From Gigantopelta aegis (lineage: Eukaryota > Mollusca > Gastropoda > Neomphalida > Peltospiridae): a DNA stretch of 64,000 nt. The notes under the pieces were generated by a model that saw nothing but the letters and a program-made list of their open reading frames with translations, had not been told where the DNA came from and ran no database searches. Of the stretch, positions 1 to 11,338 are shown piece after piece (the first letter of the stretch is position 1; each line of letters opens with the position of its first letter). The DNA lies in the NCBI RefSeq assembly GCF_016097555.1, contig NC_054706.1:56559407-56623406 (forward strand). The letters are read 5' to 3'. A program made the position numbers and the translations under genes.

Positions 1-175
1 AATCTTAAGGCAGATATGAATTTTAATTGTATTTCAGGACATCTAGTTTTCAAAATTTTCTGGGGGAGCATACCCCCAAGTTCCCTTGAAACTTTGCTTT
101 GCACCCTTGATATCCATCAGCACCCCCACCCCCCAATGTCTACTTGCTTCTGCCGTACTGTCATTCATACTAATC
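1..175. repeat. Dispersed repeat, copy 1
   Basis: This stretch matches 25867-26040 in order: a TTAAGGCAGA start, a TTTTCAAAATTTT block, a CCCTTGAT block, a C-rich run and then AATGTCTACTTGCT. Two diverged copies in one window indicate a dispersed repeat. The short open frame inside it is not supported as a gene. It lies in the PITPNC1 intron upstream of the first visible exon. Confidence 0.6.
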
Positions 176-280
176 CTCCATCGCATAGTTTATTTTAAAT
201 TAAACGTTGTTAGTAATTATCAGTGTTGATAAAACACAAAAAGTTACATGATTATGATATTGTTGTCTTTATATTTGTAG

Positions 281-376
281 GAGAATACAAAACCAGTGAT
301 GTGTTCCTATAAGGTGGTCAAAGTGAAGTTTGAAGTCTGGGGAATGCAGGGGAAGGTAGAGTCTTTTACTCACAAG
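281..376 (+). CDS. PITPNC1: PITPNC1-like phosphatidylinositol transfer protein, exon (third from last)
   Basis: An ATTTGTAG acceptor and an AAG/GTACGC donor bound a 96-base, phase-0 exon. It encodes 32 residues containing VMCSYKVVKVKFEVWGMQ and KVESFTHK. This is the conserved C-terminal part of the START-like PITP domain. The FEVWG wording matches class IIB PITPNC1 (RdgB-beta) as I remember it, rather than class I PITPNA/B, which has the WWG pair. PITPNC1 is a soluble lipid carrier that binds phosphatidylinositol and phosphatidic acid in a closed pocket. The N-terminal exons lie outside the window to the left. The family call is firm; the choice of subclass is from remembered sequences. Confidence 0.88.
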
Positions 377-805
377 GTACGCATTATAGTTTTCAAATCT
401 GTTCATTTTAATGCTTAAATTACAACAGAAATGCCATTTTAAAGTAAATTTGCATCAGGTTCCAAAAGTTTATGATGGTTTAAGAACATGACAGTAGAAG
501 AATTATTTGGTATCTTTTGCATAAAGATAAAGAATTTAAAGATAAATTTTGTAAAAACTCTAGAATTTTAAGATAAATAACTTTTGTCTACAAATACCTT
601 TTGTCTTTTGTCTGTATTCTATGCAACCTAGGTACCTTGCCACCTTACTATAAGTAAACAATTTAATTAGTAAACTGCATGTTCATCTCCATTATGGTAA
701 TATTAATAAATAATTTCAAATTCACAAAAAGTGTTTTACATGCAGTTGTGGTAATAGTTTTTTTTTTTCCTATAGGCTGTGAGGTAATTGTTTTTCTTCC
801 TACAG

Positions 806-869
806 GCTGTTAGAGATATCTTGTTGCTGGGACACAGACAGGCTTTTGCATGGATTGATGAATGGATAG
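806..869 (+). CDS. PITPNC1: PITPNC1-like protein, penultimate coding exon
   Basis: A TTCCTACAG acceptor and a GATAG/GTAAGT donor bound a 64-base exon that follows in phase 0 and ends in phase 1. It encodes AVRDILLLGHRQAFAWIDEW, which fits the PITPNC1 helix after FVHK (family VVRDILLIGHRQAFAWVDEW). The acceptor is preceded 30 bases upstream by a near-copy of itself (CCTATAG/GCTGTGAG ending at 775). Use of that upstream site would add 30 in-frame bases containing a TAA, so 806 is taken as the functional start. It joins cleanly to 10273. Confidence 0.88.
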
Positions 870-1045
870 GTAAGTTTCTGTACAGTGCAAGCTGTCAGGC
901 TACATTTAGGCTGCCATATACTGCCATGCATGAGCTGAGTTTTAAAGGCTAGAGATACATTTTTGAAAAGGAGAGTCTGCCTTTACAAGGTTTGTACCAC
1001 TCGAGGAGCCCTTACGACTGAAACTTGTAAACTAAAAAAAAAAAG

Positions 1046-1292
1046 TTTGTTTTGTTTAAGGACACCACTGGAGCACATTGATTAATTAATCAATGGCTAT
1101 TTGATGTCAAACATTTGGTAATTCTGATATGTAGTTCAGATAAGAGGTCATAAAAGTACATACACAGCCTTTGACCAGTTGTGGTGCACTGGTTGGAATG
1201 AGAAAACCCCCAATCAGTTGAATGGATCCACTGAGGTACATGAGCACACTGGTTCAGTTCAGAAACAGTATGGCCTACTGGTAAAAGGAAGT
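1046..1292 (-). mobile_element. SINE, GAGCACATTGATT tail with partial third-type head
   Basis: It starts with GTTTGTTTTGTTTAAGGACA and GGAGCACATTGATT. A body follows with GTCAAACATTTGGTAATTCT and TTGTGGTGCACTGGTTGGAA, ending with GGATCCACTGAGG. The SINE 3' tail is at the left, so the element lies on the - strand. The same head type occurs at 36027-36346 and 52958-53216. Confidence 0.8.
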
Positions 1293-1705
1293 GGGTATGG
1301 GATAGTGTGTAAAGAATTAGGACCCCAGAAATGTATTATAGAGTGTTATAAAATTAAAATGTAACAGAATCATAAGGTAAATAGTAGATGAGATGATTGG
1401 ACATACATCTGTCAATGATTATAACTTTTTTGGGGGTTGTTTCAGCAGGTAAATTTCTATTTCACCTTCAAGATCTAAAAAATTTACTGTTTTTTCACAG
1501 GCCACTAGCTGTTTCAAGCCCTGGATAGATTAAACCTTGAGTCAGATGTTTTATTAAATATTCGCTTGTAGAAACATGTCCTTTTGAATTGTCAGAGTGT
1601 TTTGATACTTAAGGTAAAATTTGAAAATTTGGGATGTGAAAAAACTTTACTATAATTTTCAAGAAAGAAAAAAAGTTTCAGAAAAAAATACTAAATTTAT
1701 TGTTA

Positions 1706-2140
1706 TAATAAATAAATAAATAAATGTTGTATTTAACGACACTTTCAACACATTATAATTAAGATTATATGGTGTCAGACGTATGATTAAGGACTGTATA
1801 TTATAGAGATAATTTGAGTGGAAACTTCCTTCTGAGATGCCAGATGGCTCAGCTACTTTTGTTGATTAGCAGCAAGGGATCTTTTATATGGACCATCCCA
1901 CTCGTTAGTACATACTAAAGGCAACACCACACGTTATGAGCACAGAATAGCCAGGAGAATAGCCAGTTGTGACAAGACAAACATTACAATGTCATTGGTT
2001 GTTGTGCAATCGAATATTCTTATATGAGTTACTCGTGTCATGTGGCATTGCCTTAATTAATACATAATTCATCTGTCGGCCTTTGTTACACCATTTGTGG
2101 AGTATGACTGGAAGCAAAAACAGGGCAATGGGCATTGTTG
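1706..2140 (-). mobile_element. SINE (CAACACATT tail) interrupted by a MITE
   Basis: The tail TTTAACGACACTTTCAACAC and body GATTAGCAGCAAGGGATCTT match the other SINEs. The body resumes after the insertion at 1919-2053 with GCCTTTGTTACACCA. Confidence 0.75.
1919..2053. mobile_element. 135-bp MITE with TAA target duplication
   Basis: The ends are inverted repeats: AGGCAACACCACACGTTATGAG at the left and the complement of AGGCAATGCCACATGACACGAG at the right. TAA flanks both sides (1916-1918 and 2054-2056). A 3-bp TWA-type duplication fits a PIF/Harbinger-like non-autonomous element. It sits inside the SINE at 1706-2140. Confidence 0.75.
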
Positions 2141-2162
2141 TAAGAAGATGGAAGCACTTTTA

Positions 2163-2560
2163 ATTAAAGGGACTGTCTTTAGTTTGCAGCCATTGTATGA
2201 TGTTTACGATAACAGAGCCTTGTTGGCGACTACTATTTCATACTAAATAAATTTTCTTGTTTAGAATGCCAGTGTCTGTATATCGAATGCATTTGTGGTG
2301 GTATACTAAAGTTTGTAGCACTCAGTTTTTACTTTAATTTTTGATATATATTTTTTCATACGTACGGAATTATTGGGAGGTAAAATCAGGGTTGGGCTAC
2401 TACAAGCATTAGGACAACAACAAACACCTTGTAAATACAGACACTGATATTCTACATGATAAAATGTATTTAATTTGTATGTTACATCATCGAAAAGGCT
2501 CTATTGGCCGGAAACATTTTACAATGGTTGTAAACTCAGGACTGTCAGGCTGAAGGATGG
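2163..2560. mobile_element. Palindromic MITE, AAGGGAC family
   Basis: The left end AAGGGACTGTCTTTAGTTTG and the right end TGTAAACTCAGGACTGTC are inverted relatives. Internal motifs (TTTCTTGTTTAGAAT, CAGTGTCTGTATAT, CATACGTACG) recur at 50167-50660, 55213-55545 and 58611-58910. Confidence 0.7.
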
Positions 2561-2582
2561 AGTGACTAATATTCAGCAAAGA

Positions 2583-2896
2583 TTTTTTGTTTGTTTTGTT
2601 TCACGACACATCCACTAGGGCACATTGATTTATTAATCATCGATCTATTGGATGTCAAACATTTGGTAATTTTAACATATAGTCTGAGAGAGGAAGCCAA
2701 CAACATTTCTACATTAGTAGCAAGGAATCTTTCACATGCATCATCCCACAGACAGGATAGCACATACCACAGCCTTTAATATACCAGTCGTGATGCACTG
2801 GCTGGAACAAGAAAGAGCCCATTGGGTCCACCGACGGGGATCGATCCTAGACCGACTGTACATCAGGCGAGTACTTTGCTACATCGATCCCGCCCC
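2583..2896 (-). mobile_element. SINE with GAGCACATT-type tail and CGGGATCGATGTAGC head
   Basis: The tail TTTGTTTTGTTTCACGACAC is at the left. The tRNA-like head is at the right; read on the - strand it includes GGATCGATCCCCGTCGGTGG, a box B-like sequence. It is nearly full length. Confidence 0.82.
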
Positions 2897-2961
2897 ATTC
2901 AGCAAATAGGGAACATCACTACAAAATGTAGATATTGTTTAATAAATAATGTGCTAATTTT

Positions 2962-5900
2962 ACATTTACCATAGTTTGACACCCAATAATAGCCAATGTA
3001 TTTACCATAGTTTGACACCCAATAATAGCCGATGTATTTACCGTAGTTTGACACCCAATAATAGACGATGTATTTACCGTAGTTTGACACCCAATAATAG
3101 CCGATGTATTTACCATAGTTTGACACCCAATAATAGCCGATTTATTTACCATAGTTTGACACCCAATAATAGCCGATGTATTTACCGTAGTTTGACACCC
3201 AATAATAGCCGATGTATTTACCGTAGTTTGACACCCAGTAATAGCCGATGTAGGCCTATTTACCATAGTTTGACACACAATAATAGCTGATTTATTTACC
3301 ATAGTTTGACACCCAGTAATAGCTGATGTAGGCCTATTTACCCTAGTTTGACACCCAATAATAGCCGATTTATTTACCATAGTTTGACACCCAATAATAG
3401 CCGATGTATTTACAGTAGTTTGACACCCAATAATAGCCGATTTATTTACCGTAGTTTGACACCCAGTAATAGCCGATGTAGGCCTATTTACCATATTTTG
3501 ACACCCAATAATAGCTGATTTATTTACCATAGTTTGACACCTAGTAATAGCCGATGTAGGCCTATTTACCATAGTTTGACACCCAATAATAGCTGATTTA
3601 TTTACCATAGTTTGACACCTAGTAATAGCCGATGTAGGCCTATTTACCATAGTTTGACACCTAGTAATAGCCGATGTAGGCCTATTTACCATAGTTTGAC
3701 ACCCAATAATAGCTGATTTATTTACCATAGTTTGACACCTAGTAATAGCCGATGTAGGCCTATTTACCATAGTTTGACACCCAATAATAGCTGATTTATT
3801 TACAATAGTTTGACACCCAGTAATAGCCGATGTAGGCCTATTTACCATAGTTTGACACCCAGTAATAGCCGATGTAGGCCTATTTACCATAGTTTGACAC
3901 CTAGTAATAGCCGATGTAGGCCTATTTACCATAGTTTGACACCTAGTAATAGCCGATGTAGGCCTATTTACCATAGTTTGACACCCAATAATAGCCGATT
4001 TATTTACCGTAGTTTGACACCCAGTAATAGCCGATGTAGGCCTATTTACCATAGTTTGACACCCAATAATAGCTGATTTATTTACCATAGTTTGACACCT
4101 AGTAATAGCCGATGTAGGCCTATTTACCATAGTTTGACACCTAGTAATAGCCGATGTAGGCCTATTTACCATAGTTTGACACCTAGTAATAGCCGATGTA
4201 GGCCTATTTACCATAGTTTGACACCCAATAATAGCCGATTTATTTACCGTAGTTTGACACCCAGTAATAGCCGATGTAGGCCTATTTACCATAGTTTGAC
4301 ACCCAATAATAGCTGATTTATTTACCATAGTTTGACACCTAGTAATAGCCGATGTAGGCCTATTTACCATAGTTTGACACCCAATAATAGCCGATTTATT
4401 TACCATAGTTTGACACCCAATAATAGCCGATGTATTTACAGTAGTTTGACACCCAATAATAGCCGATTTATTTACCATAGTTTGACACCCAATAATAGCC
4501 GATGTAGGCCTATTTACCATAGTTTGACACCCAATAATAGCCGATTTATTTACCATAGTTTGACACCCAATAATAGCCGATGTATTTACAGTAGTTTGAC
4601 ACCCAATAATAGCCGATTTATTTACCATAGTTTGACACCCAGTAATAGCCGATGTAGGCCTATTTACCATAGTTTGACACCCAATAATAGCCGATGTAGG
4701 CCTATTTACCATAGTTTGACACTCAATAATAGCTGATTTATTTACCATAGTTTGACACCCAATAATAGCCGATGTAGGCCTATTTACCATAGTTTGACAC
4801 CCAATAATAGCTGATTTATTTACCATAGTTTGACACCCAATAATAGCCGATGTAGGCCTATTTACCATAGTTTGACACCCAATAATAGCCGATGTATTTA
4901 CAGTAGTTTGACACCCAATAATAGCCGATTTATTTACCGTAGTTTGACACCCAGTAATAGCCGATGTAGGCCTATTTACCATAGTTTGACACCCAATAAT
5001 AGCTGATTTATTTACAATAGTTTGACACCCAGTAATAGCCGATGTAGGCCTATTTACCATAGTTTGACACCCAATAATAGCCGATTTATTTACCGTAGTT
5101 TGACACCCAGTAATAGCCGATGTAGGCCTATTTACCATAGTTTGACACCCAATAATAGCTGATTTATTTACCATAGTTTGACACCCAGTAATAGCCGATG
5201 TAGGCCTATTTACCATAGTTTGACACCCAATAATAGCCGATGTAGGCCTATTTACCATAGTTTGACACCCAATAATAGCTGATTTATTTACAATAGTTTG
5301 ACACCCAGTAATAGCCGATGTAGGCCTATTTACCATAGTTTGACACCCAATAATAGCTGATTTATTTACAATAGTTTGACACCCAGTAATAGCCGATGTA
5401 GGCCTATTTACCATAGTTTGACACCCAGTAATAGCCGATGTAGGCCTATTTACCATAGTTTGACACCCAATAATAGCTGATTTATTTACAATAGTTTGAC
5501 ACCCAGTAATAGCCGATGTAGGCCTATTTACCATAGTTTGACACCCAATAATAGCCGATGTAGGCCTATTTACCATAGTTTGACACCCAATAATAGCTGA
5601 TTTATTTACCATAGTTTGACACCCAATAATAGCCGATGTAGGCCTATTTACCATAGTTTGACACCCAATAATAGCCGATGTATTTACAGTAGTTTGACAC
5701 CCAATAATAGCCGATTTATTTACCGTAGTTTGACACCCAGTAATAGCCGATGTAGGCCTATTTACCATAGTTTGACACCCAATAATAGCTGATTTATTTA
5801 CAATAGTTTGACACCCAGTAATAGCCGATGTAGGCCTATTTACCATAGTTTGACACTCAATAATAGCTGATTTATTTACAATAGTTTGACACCCAGTAAT

Positions 5901-8900
5901 AGCCGATGTAGGCCTATTTACCATAGTTTGACACCCAATAATAGCTGATTTATTTACCATAGTTTGACACCCAGTAATAGCCGATGTAGGCCTATTTACC
6001 ATAGTTTGACACCCAATAATAGCTGATTTATTTACCATAGTTTGACACCCAGTAATAGCCGATGTAGGCCTATTTACCATAGTTTGACACCCAATAATAG
6101 CTGATTTATTTACCATAGTTTGACACCCAATAATAGCCGATGTAGGCCTATTTACCATAGTTTGACACCCAATAATAGCCGATGTAGGCCTATTTACCAT
6201 AGTTTGACACCCAGTAATAGCCGATGTAGGCCTATTTACCATAGTTTGACACCCAATAATAGCTGATTTATTTACAATAGTTTGACACCCAATAATAGCC
6301 GATGTAGGCCTATTTACCATAGTTTGACACCCAATAATAGCTGATTTATTTACCATAGTTTGACACCCAGTAATAGCCGATGTAGGCCTATTTACCATAG
6401 TTTGACACCCAATAATAGCCGATGTAGGCCTATTTACCATAGTTTGACACCCAATAATAGCTGATTTATTTACAATAGTTTGACACCCAGTAATAGCCGA
6501 TGTAGGCCTATTTACCATAGTTTGTTAATAGCCGATTTATTTACCATAGTTTGACACCCAATAATAGCCGATGTATTTACAGTAGTTTGACACCCAATAA
6601 TAGCCGATTTATTTACCATAGTTTGACACCCAATAATAGCCGATGTAGGCCTATTTACCATAGTTTGACACCCAATAATAGCTGATTTATTTACCATAGT
6701 TTGACACCCAATAATAGCCGATGTAGGCCTATTTACCATAGTTTGACACCCAATAATAGCTGATTTATTTACCATAGTTTGACACCCAATAATAGCCGAT
6801 GTAGGCCTATTTACCATAGTTTGACACCCAATAATAGCCGATTTATTTACCATAGTTTGACACCCAATAATAGCCGATGTATTTACAGTAGTTTGACACC
6901 CAATAATAGCTGATTTATTTACAATAGTTTGACACCCAGTAATAGCCGATGTAGGCCTATTTACCATAGTTTGACACCCAATAATAGCCGATGTAGGCCT
7001 ATTTACCATAGTTTGACACCCAATAATAGCTGATTTATTTACCATAGTTTGACACCCAGTAATAGCCGATGTAGGCCTATTTACCATAGTTTGACACCCG
7101 TTAATAGCCGATTTATTTACCATAGTTTGACACCCAATAATAGCCGATGTAGGCCTATTTACCATAGTTTGACACCCAATAATAGCCGATGTAGCCGATG
7201 TATTTACAGTAGTTTGACACCCAATAATAGCCGATTTATTTACCGTAGTTTGACACCCAGTAATAGCCGATGTAGGCCTATTTACCATAGTTTGACACCC
7301 AATAATAGCTGATTTATTTACAATAGTTTGACACCCAATAATAGCCGATGTAGGCCTATTTACCATAGTTTGACACCCAATAATAGCCGATGTAGGCCTA
7401 TTTACCATAGTTTGACACCCAGTAATAGCCGATGTAGGCCTATTTACCATAGTTTGACACCCAATAATAGCCGATGTAGGCCTATTTACCATAGTTTGAC
7501 ACCCAATAATAGCCGATGTAGGCCTATTTACCATAGTTTGACACCCAATAATAGCTGATTTATTTACCATAGTTTGACACCCAATAATAGCCGATGTAGG
7601 CCTATTTACCATAGTTTGACACCCAATAATAGCCGATGTATTTACAGTAGTTTGACACCCAATAATAGCCGATTTATTTACCGTAGTTTGACACCCAGTA
7701 ATAGCCGATGTAGGCCTATTTACCATAGTTTGACACCCAATAATAGCTGATTTATTTACAATAGTTTGACACCCAGTAATAGCCGATGTAGGCCTATTTA
7801 CCATAGTTTGACACTCAATAATAGCCGATTTATTTACCATAGTTTGACACCCAGTAATAGCCGATGTAGGCCTATTTACCATAGTTTGACACCCAATAAT
7901 AGCTGATTTATTTACCATAGTTTGACACCCAGTAATAGCCGATGTAGGCCTATTTACCATAGTTTGACACCCAATAATAGCTGATTTATTTACAATAGTT
8001 TGACACCCAATAATAGCCGATTTATTTACCGTAGTTTGACACCCAGTAATAGCCGATGTAGGCCTATTTACCATAGTTTGACACCCAATAATAGTGATTT
8101 ATTTACCATAGTTTGACACCCAATAATAGCCGATTTATTTACCATAGTTTGACACCCAGTAATAGCCGATGTAGGCCTATTTACCATAGTTTGACACCCA
8201 ATAATAGCTGATTTATTTACCATAGTTTGACACCCAGTAATAGCCGATGTAGGCCTATTTACCATAGTTTGACACCCAATAATAGCTGATTTATTTACCA
8301 TAGTTTGACACCCATAATAGCCGATGTAGGCCTATTTACCATAGTTTGACACCCAATAATAGCCGATTTATTTACCATAGTTTGACACCCAATAATAGCC
8401 GATGTAGGCCTATTTACCATAGTTTGACACCCAATAATAGCCGATGTAGGCCTATTTACCATAGTTTGACACCCAATAATAGCTGATTTATTTACAATAG
8501 TTTGACACCCAGTAATAGCCGATGTAGGCCTATTTACCATAGTTTGACACCCAATAATAGCCGATTTATTTACCATAGTTTGACACCCAATAATAGCCGA
8601 TGTAGGCCTATTTACCATAGTTTGACACCCAATAATAGCTGATTTATTTACAATAGTTTGACACCCAGTAATAGCCGATGTAGGCCTATTTACCATAGTT
8701 TGACACTCAATAATAGCCGATGTATTTACAGTAGTTTGACACCCAGTAATAGCCGATGTAGGCCTATTTACCATAGTTTGACACCCAATAATAGCTGATT
8801 TATTTACAATAGTTTGACACCCAGTAATAGCCGATGTAGGCCTATTTACCATAGTTTGACACCCAATAATAGCTGATTTATTTACCATAGTTTGACACGA

Positions 8901-10190
8901 TTTATTTACCGTAGTTTGACACCCAGTAATAGCCGATGTAGGCCTATTTACCATAGTTTGACACCCAATAATAGCTGATTTATTTACAATAGTTTGACAC
9001 CCAATAATAGCCGATTTATTTACCGTAGTTTGACACCCAGTAATAGCCGATGTAGGCCTATTTACCATAGTTTGACACCCAATAATAGCTGATTTATTTA
9101 CAATAGTTTGACACCCAGTAATAGCCGATGTAGGCCTATTTACCATAGTTTGACACCCAATAATAGCTGATTTATTTACAATAGTTTGACACCCAGTAAT
9201 AGCCGATGTAGGCCTATTTACCATAGTTTGACACCCAATAATAGCCGATTTATTTACCATAGTTTGACACCCAATAATAGCCGATGTAGGCCTATTTACC
9301 ATAGTTTGACACCCAATAATAGCCGATGTAGGCCTATTTACCATAGTTTGACACCCAATAATAGCTGATTTATTTACAATAGTTTGACACCCAGTAATAG
9401 CCGATGTAGGCCTATTTACCATAGTTTGACACCCGTTAATAGCCGATTTATTTACCATAGTTTGACACCCAATAATAGCCGATGTATTTACAGTAGTTTG
9501 ACACCCAGTAATAGCCGATTTATTTACCATAGTTTGACACCCAATAATAGCCGATGTATTTACAGTAGTTTGACACCCAATAATAGCCGATTTATTTACC
9601 ATAGTTTGACACCCAGTAATAGCCGATGTAGGCCTATTTACCATAGTTTGACACTCAATAATAGCTGATTTATTTACCATAGTTTGACACCCAATAATAG
9701 CCGATGTAGGCCTATTTACCATAGTTTGACACCCAATAATAGCCGATGTGGCCTATTTACCATAGTTTGACACCCAATAATAGCCGATGTAGGCCTATTT
9801 ACCATAGTTTGACACCCAATAATAGCTGATTTATTTACAATAGTTTGACACCCAGTAATAGCCGATGTAGGCCTATTTACCATAGTTTGACACCCGTTAA
9901 TAGCCGATTTATTTACCATAGTTTGACACCCAATAATAGCCGATGTATTTACAGTAGTTTGACACCCAGTAATAGCCGATTTATTTACCATAGTTTGACA
10001 CCCAATAATAGCTGATGTATTTACAGTAGTTTGACACCCAATAATAGCTGATTTATTTACCATAGTTTGACACCCAATAATAGCCGATTTATTTACTATA
10101 GTTTGACACCCAATAATAGCCGATGTATTTACCATAGTTTGACACCCAATAATAGCCGATGTATTTACGAGATTTTGACACCTGATAATA
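2962..10190. repeat. 7.2-kb minisatellite of 36- and 42-bp units
   Basis: Roughly 180 head-to-tail units contain TAGTTTGACACCCAATAATA, GCCGATGTATTTACC and related variants. Units are 36 bp, or 42 bp when GGCCTA is inserted (GTAGGCCTATTTACC). They often alternate as a 78-bp dimer. Both lengths are multiples of three, so very long open frames exist by arithmetic; these show no domain and are not treated as genes. Rare irregular units occur near 6523, 7190, 8092, 8312 and 8898. The right end runs into a SINE tail (10165-10246), which contains the same TTTGACACC...GCTGATGTATTT text. Confidence 0.97.
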
Positions 10191-10246
10191 GCTGATGTAT
10201 TTTTCGTGCTGAGGTGTCATTAAACATTCATTCGTTAATTTAATAT
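10165..10246 (+). mobile_element. SINE 3' tail that adjoins and resembles the minisatellite unit
   Basis: The sequence runs TTTGACACCTGATAATAGCT, GATGTATTTTTCGTGCTG, AGGTGTCATTAAACATTC. The same tail appears at 10803-10878 and 58915-58970 and on the other strand at 53765-53833. GACACC and GGTGTC can pair into a hairpin. Confidence 0.8.
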
Positions 10247-10272
10247 CGTGCTGTACTAATGCTGTATTTCAG

Positions 10273-10475
10273 ACATGACAATAGAAGACATCCGAGATTT
10301 TGAGAACTACAAGCAGAAAGAAACCAACGAGAAAGTAATGGCTGGGTTTGATAGATCTAGCAAGGAAACAGACTCGGGTACATCATCGGGGTCACGGTCT
10401 TCAGAGTCAAAGTCATCAGGATCAAGGTCATCGGATTCAAGGTCATCAGATTCAAATGACAGCAAATTCAAATGA
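10273..10475 (+). CDS. PITPNC1: PITPNC1-like protein, last coding exon with Ser-rich tail
   Basis: A GTATTTCAG acceptor precedes AC ATG ACA, which completes the phase-1 codon from 869 to give D-M-T-I-E-D-I-R. This is the conserved DMTMDD(V/I)R segment of PITPNC1. The exon ends with TGA at 10473-10475. After about 25 residues of conserved helix the protein ends in a low-complexity tail built from SSGSRSSES, SSGSRSSDS and SSDSNDS. The tail is coded by imperfect repeats of TCAAGGTCATCGGAT. Vertebrate PITPNC1 tails carry phosphoserines that bind 14-3-3; whether this tail does is not visible. Confidence 0.88.
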
Positions 10476-10980
10476 AGACCTTTCTGCAGAAGTATACTCC
10501 ATATTGTTTGCATTGTTATCAATTAAGTTTTGCAAAACAGTCTATGAACAAATCAAAACATGATTTTATCATGATGGCAGTATTTTCATATGTACCCTTT
10601 TGTGTAAATAACTGTCATGCATTTAATTGATGAGTAAATGAAAGTAAAGGGATGAATTTTTGGTGTAACCTAGATGGGCTAACAACCATAACTAGTTATG
10701 TCCAGTCATGTTTTCCACAAAAAAGAAGAAGATTTAATGTTTAAAAAATGTGTTCAAATTACATGGCTTTGTATCTGACTTATGATATGTATGTCTCCTA
10801 AAATTAAGTGACACCCAATGGCAGATGTGTATTTTTGTGCTGGGGTGTTGTTAAACATTCATTCATTCATTCATTCCCAAAATTAACTACATTGAAAACA
10901 AGAGGAAAATGCAAAATAGTGGACCACATTTTTGCAGTCAGTAAATGGTAAACACTTGCTAACATGTAAAGAAAGTCTAA
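10476..10980 (+). other. Probable PITPNC1 3' untranslated region and a SINE tail
   Basis: No gene is seen after the stop. A SINE tail lies at 10803-10878 (GACACCCAATGGCAGATGTG, then GTTAAACATTCATTCATTC). I see no AATAAA signal close to the stop; the nearest is about 11188. Confidence 0.5.
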
Positions 10981-11135
10981 ATGTTCTATTTAACAACACA
11001 ACACTCAACACATTTTAACTATGATTATATGGCGTCTGACATACGTTTACGGACCACAGATAATTAGAGAGGAAACCTGGTGTTGCCACTCCATGAGCTA
11101 CTAATCAAAAAGAGTAGCCCATGACATGGTGGCTT
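10980..11135 (-). mobile_element. Decayed SINE fragment
   Basis: CAACACTCAACACATTTTAA, TATATGGCGTCTGACAT and AGAGAGGAAACCTGGTGTTG match the SINE tail and body. The fragment ends in a small snapback built on CATGAGCTACT / AGAGTAGCCCATG. Confidence 0.7.
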
Positions 11136-11196
11136 TAGAAGCGAGTTTCTTCTGGCCAGAAATGAAAATGTGATGAGTGCCTTGTTAAATAAATAG

Positions 11197-11297
11197 AGGA
11201 TTCATCACGAGTATTTTTTAATGTGGAAAATATCAACCGAGTCTATGTTAATAGGTATTTGTTGAGGCATCTGCCGAGACAAATACTGATTAACTTC
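11197..11297. repeat. Half copy of a palindromic MITE
   Basis: AAATAGAGGATTCATCACGAG and AATATCAACCGAGTCTATGT match one arm of the palindromic element at 30709-30859. Confidence 0.6.
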
Positions 11298-11338
11298 ACC
11301 TACATGTACTTTTCGTGCTTCCTATGACTTATACACCC

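Larger units (their letters stand above)
870..10272 (+). other. PITPNC1: Last intron of PITPNC1-like gene (9.4 kb)
   Basis: The intron runs from GTAAGT at 870 to TTTCAG at 10271-10272. About 7.2 kb of it is one minisatellite. The first 2 kb holds SINE copies and a MITE pair. The 1293-1700 part is AT-rich with no feature I can name. Confidence 0.8.

Noticed and set aside
2919-6518. Open frame of 1199 codons (and further ones to 10135) with MVNRPTSAITGCQT repeats
   Set aside because: It is a by-product of 36/42-bp units. It reads antisense through a noncoding intron, has no domain, and the opposite strand is also largely open.
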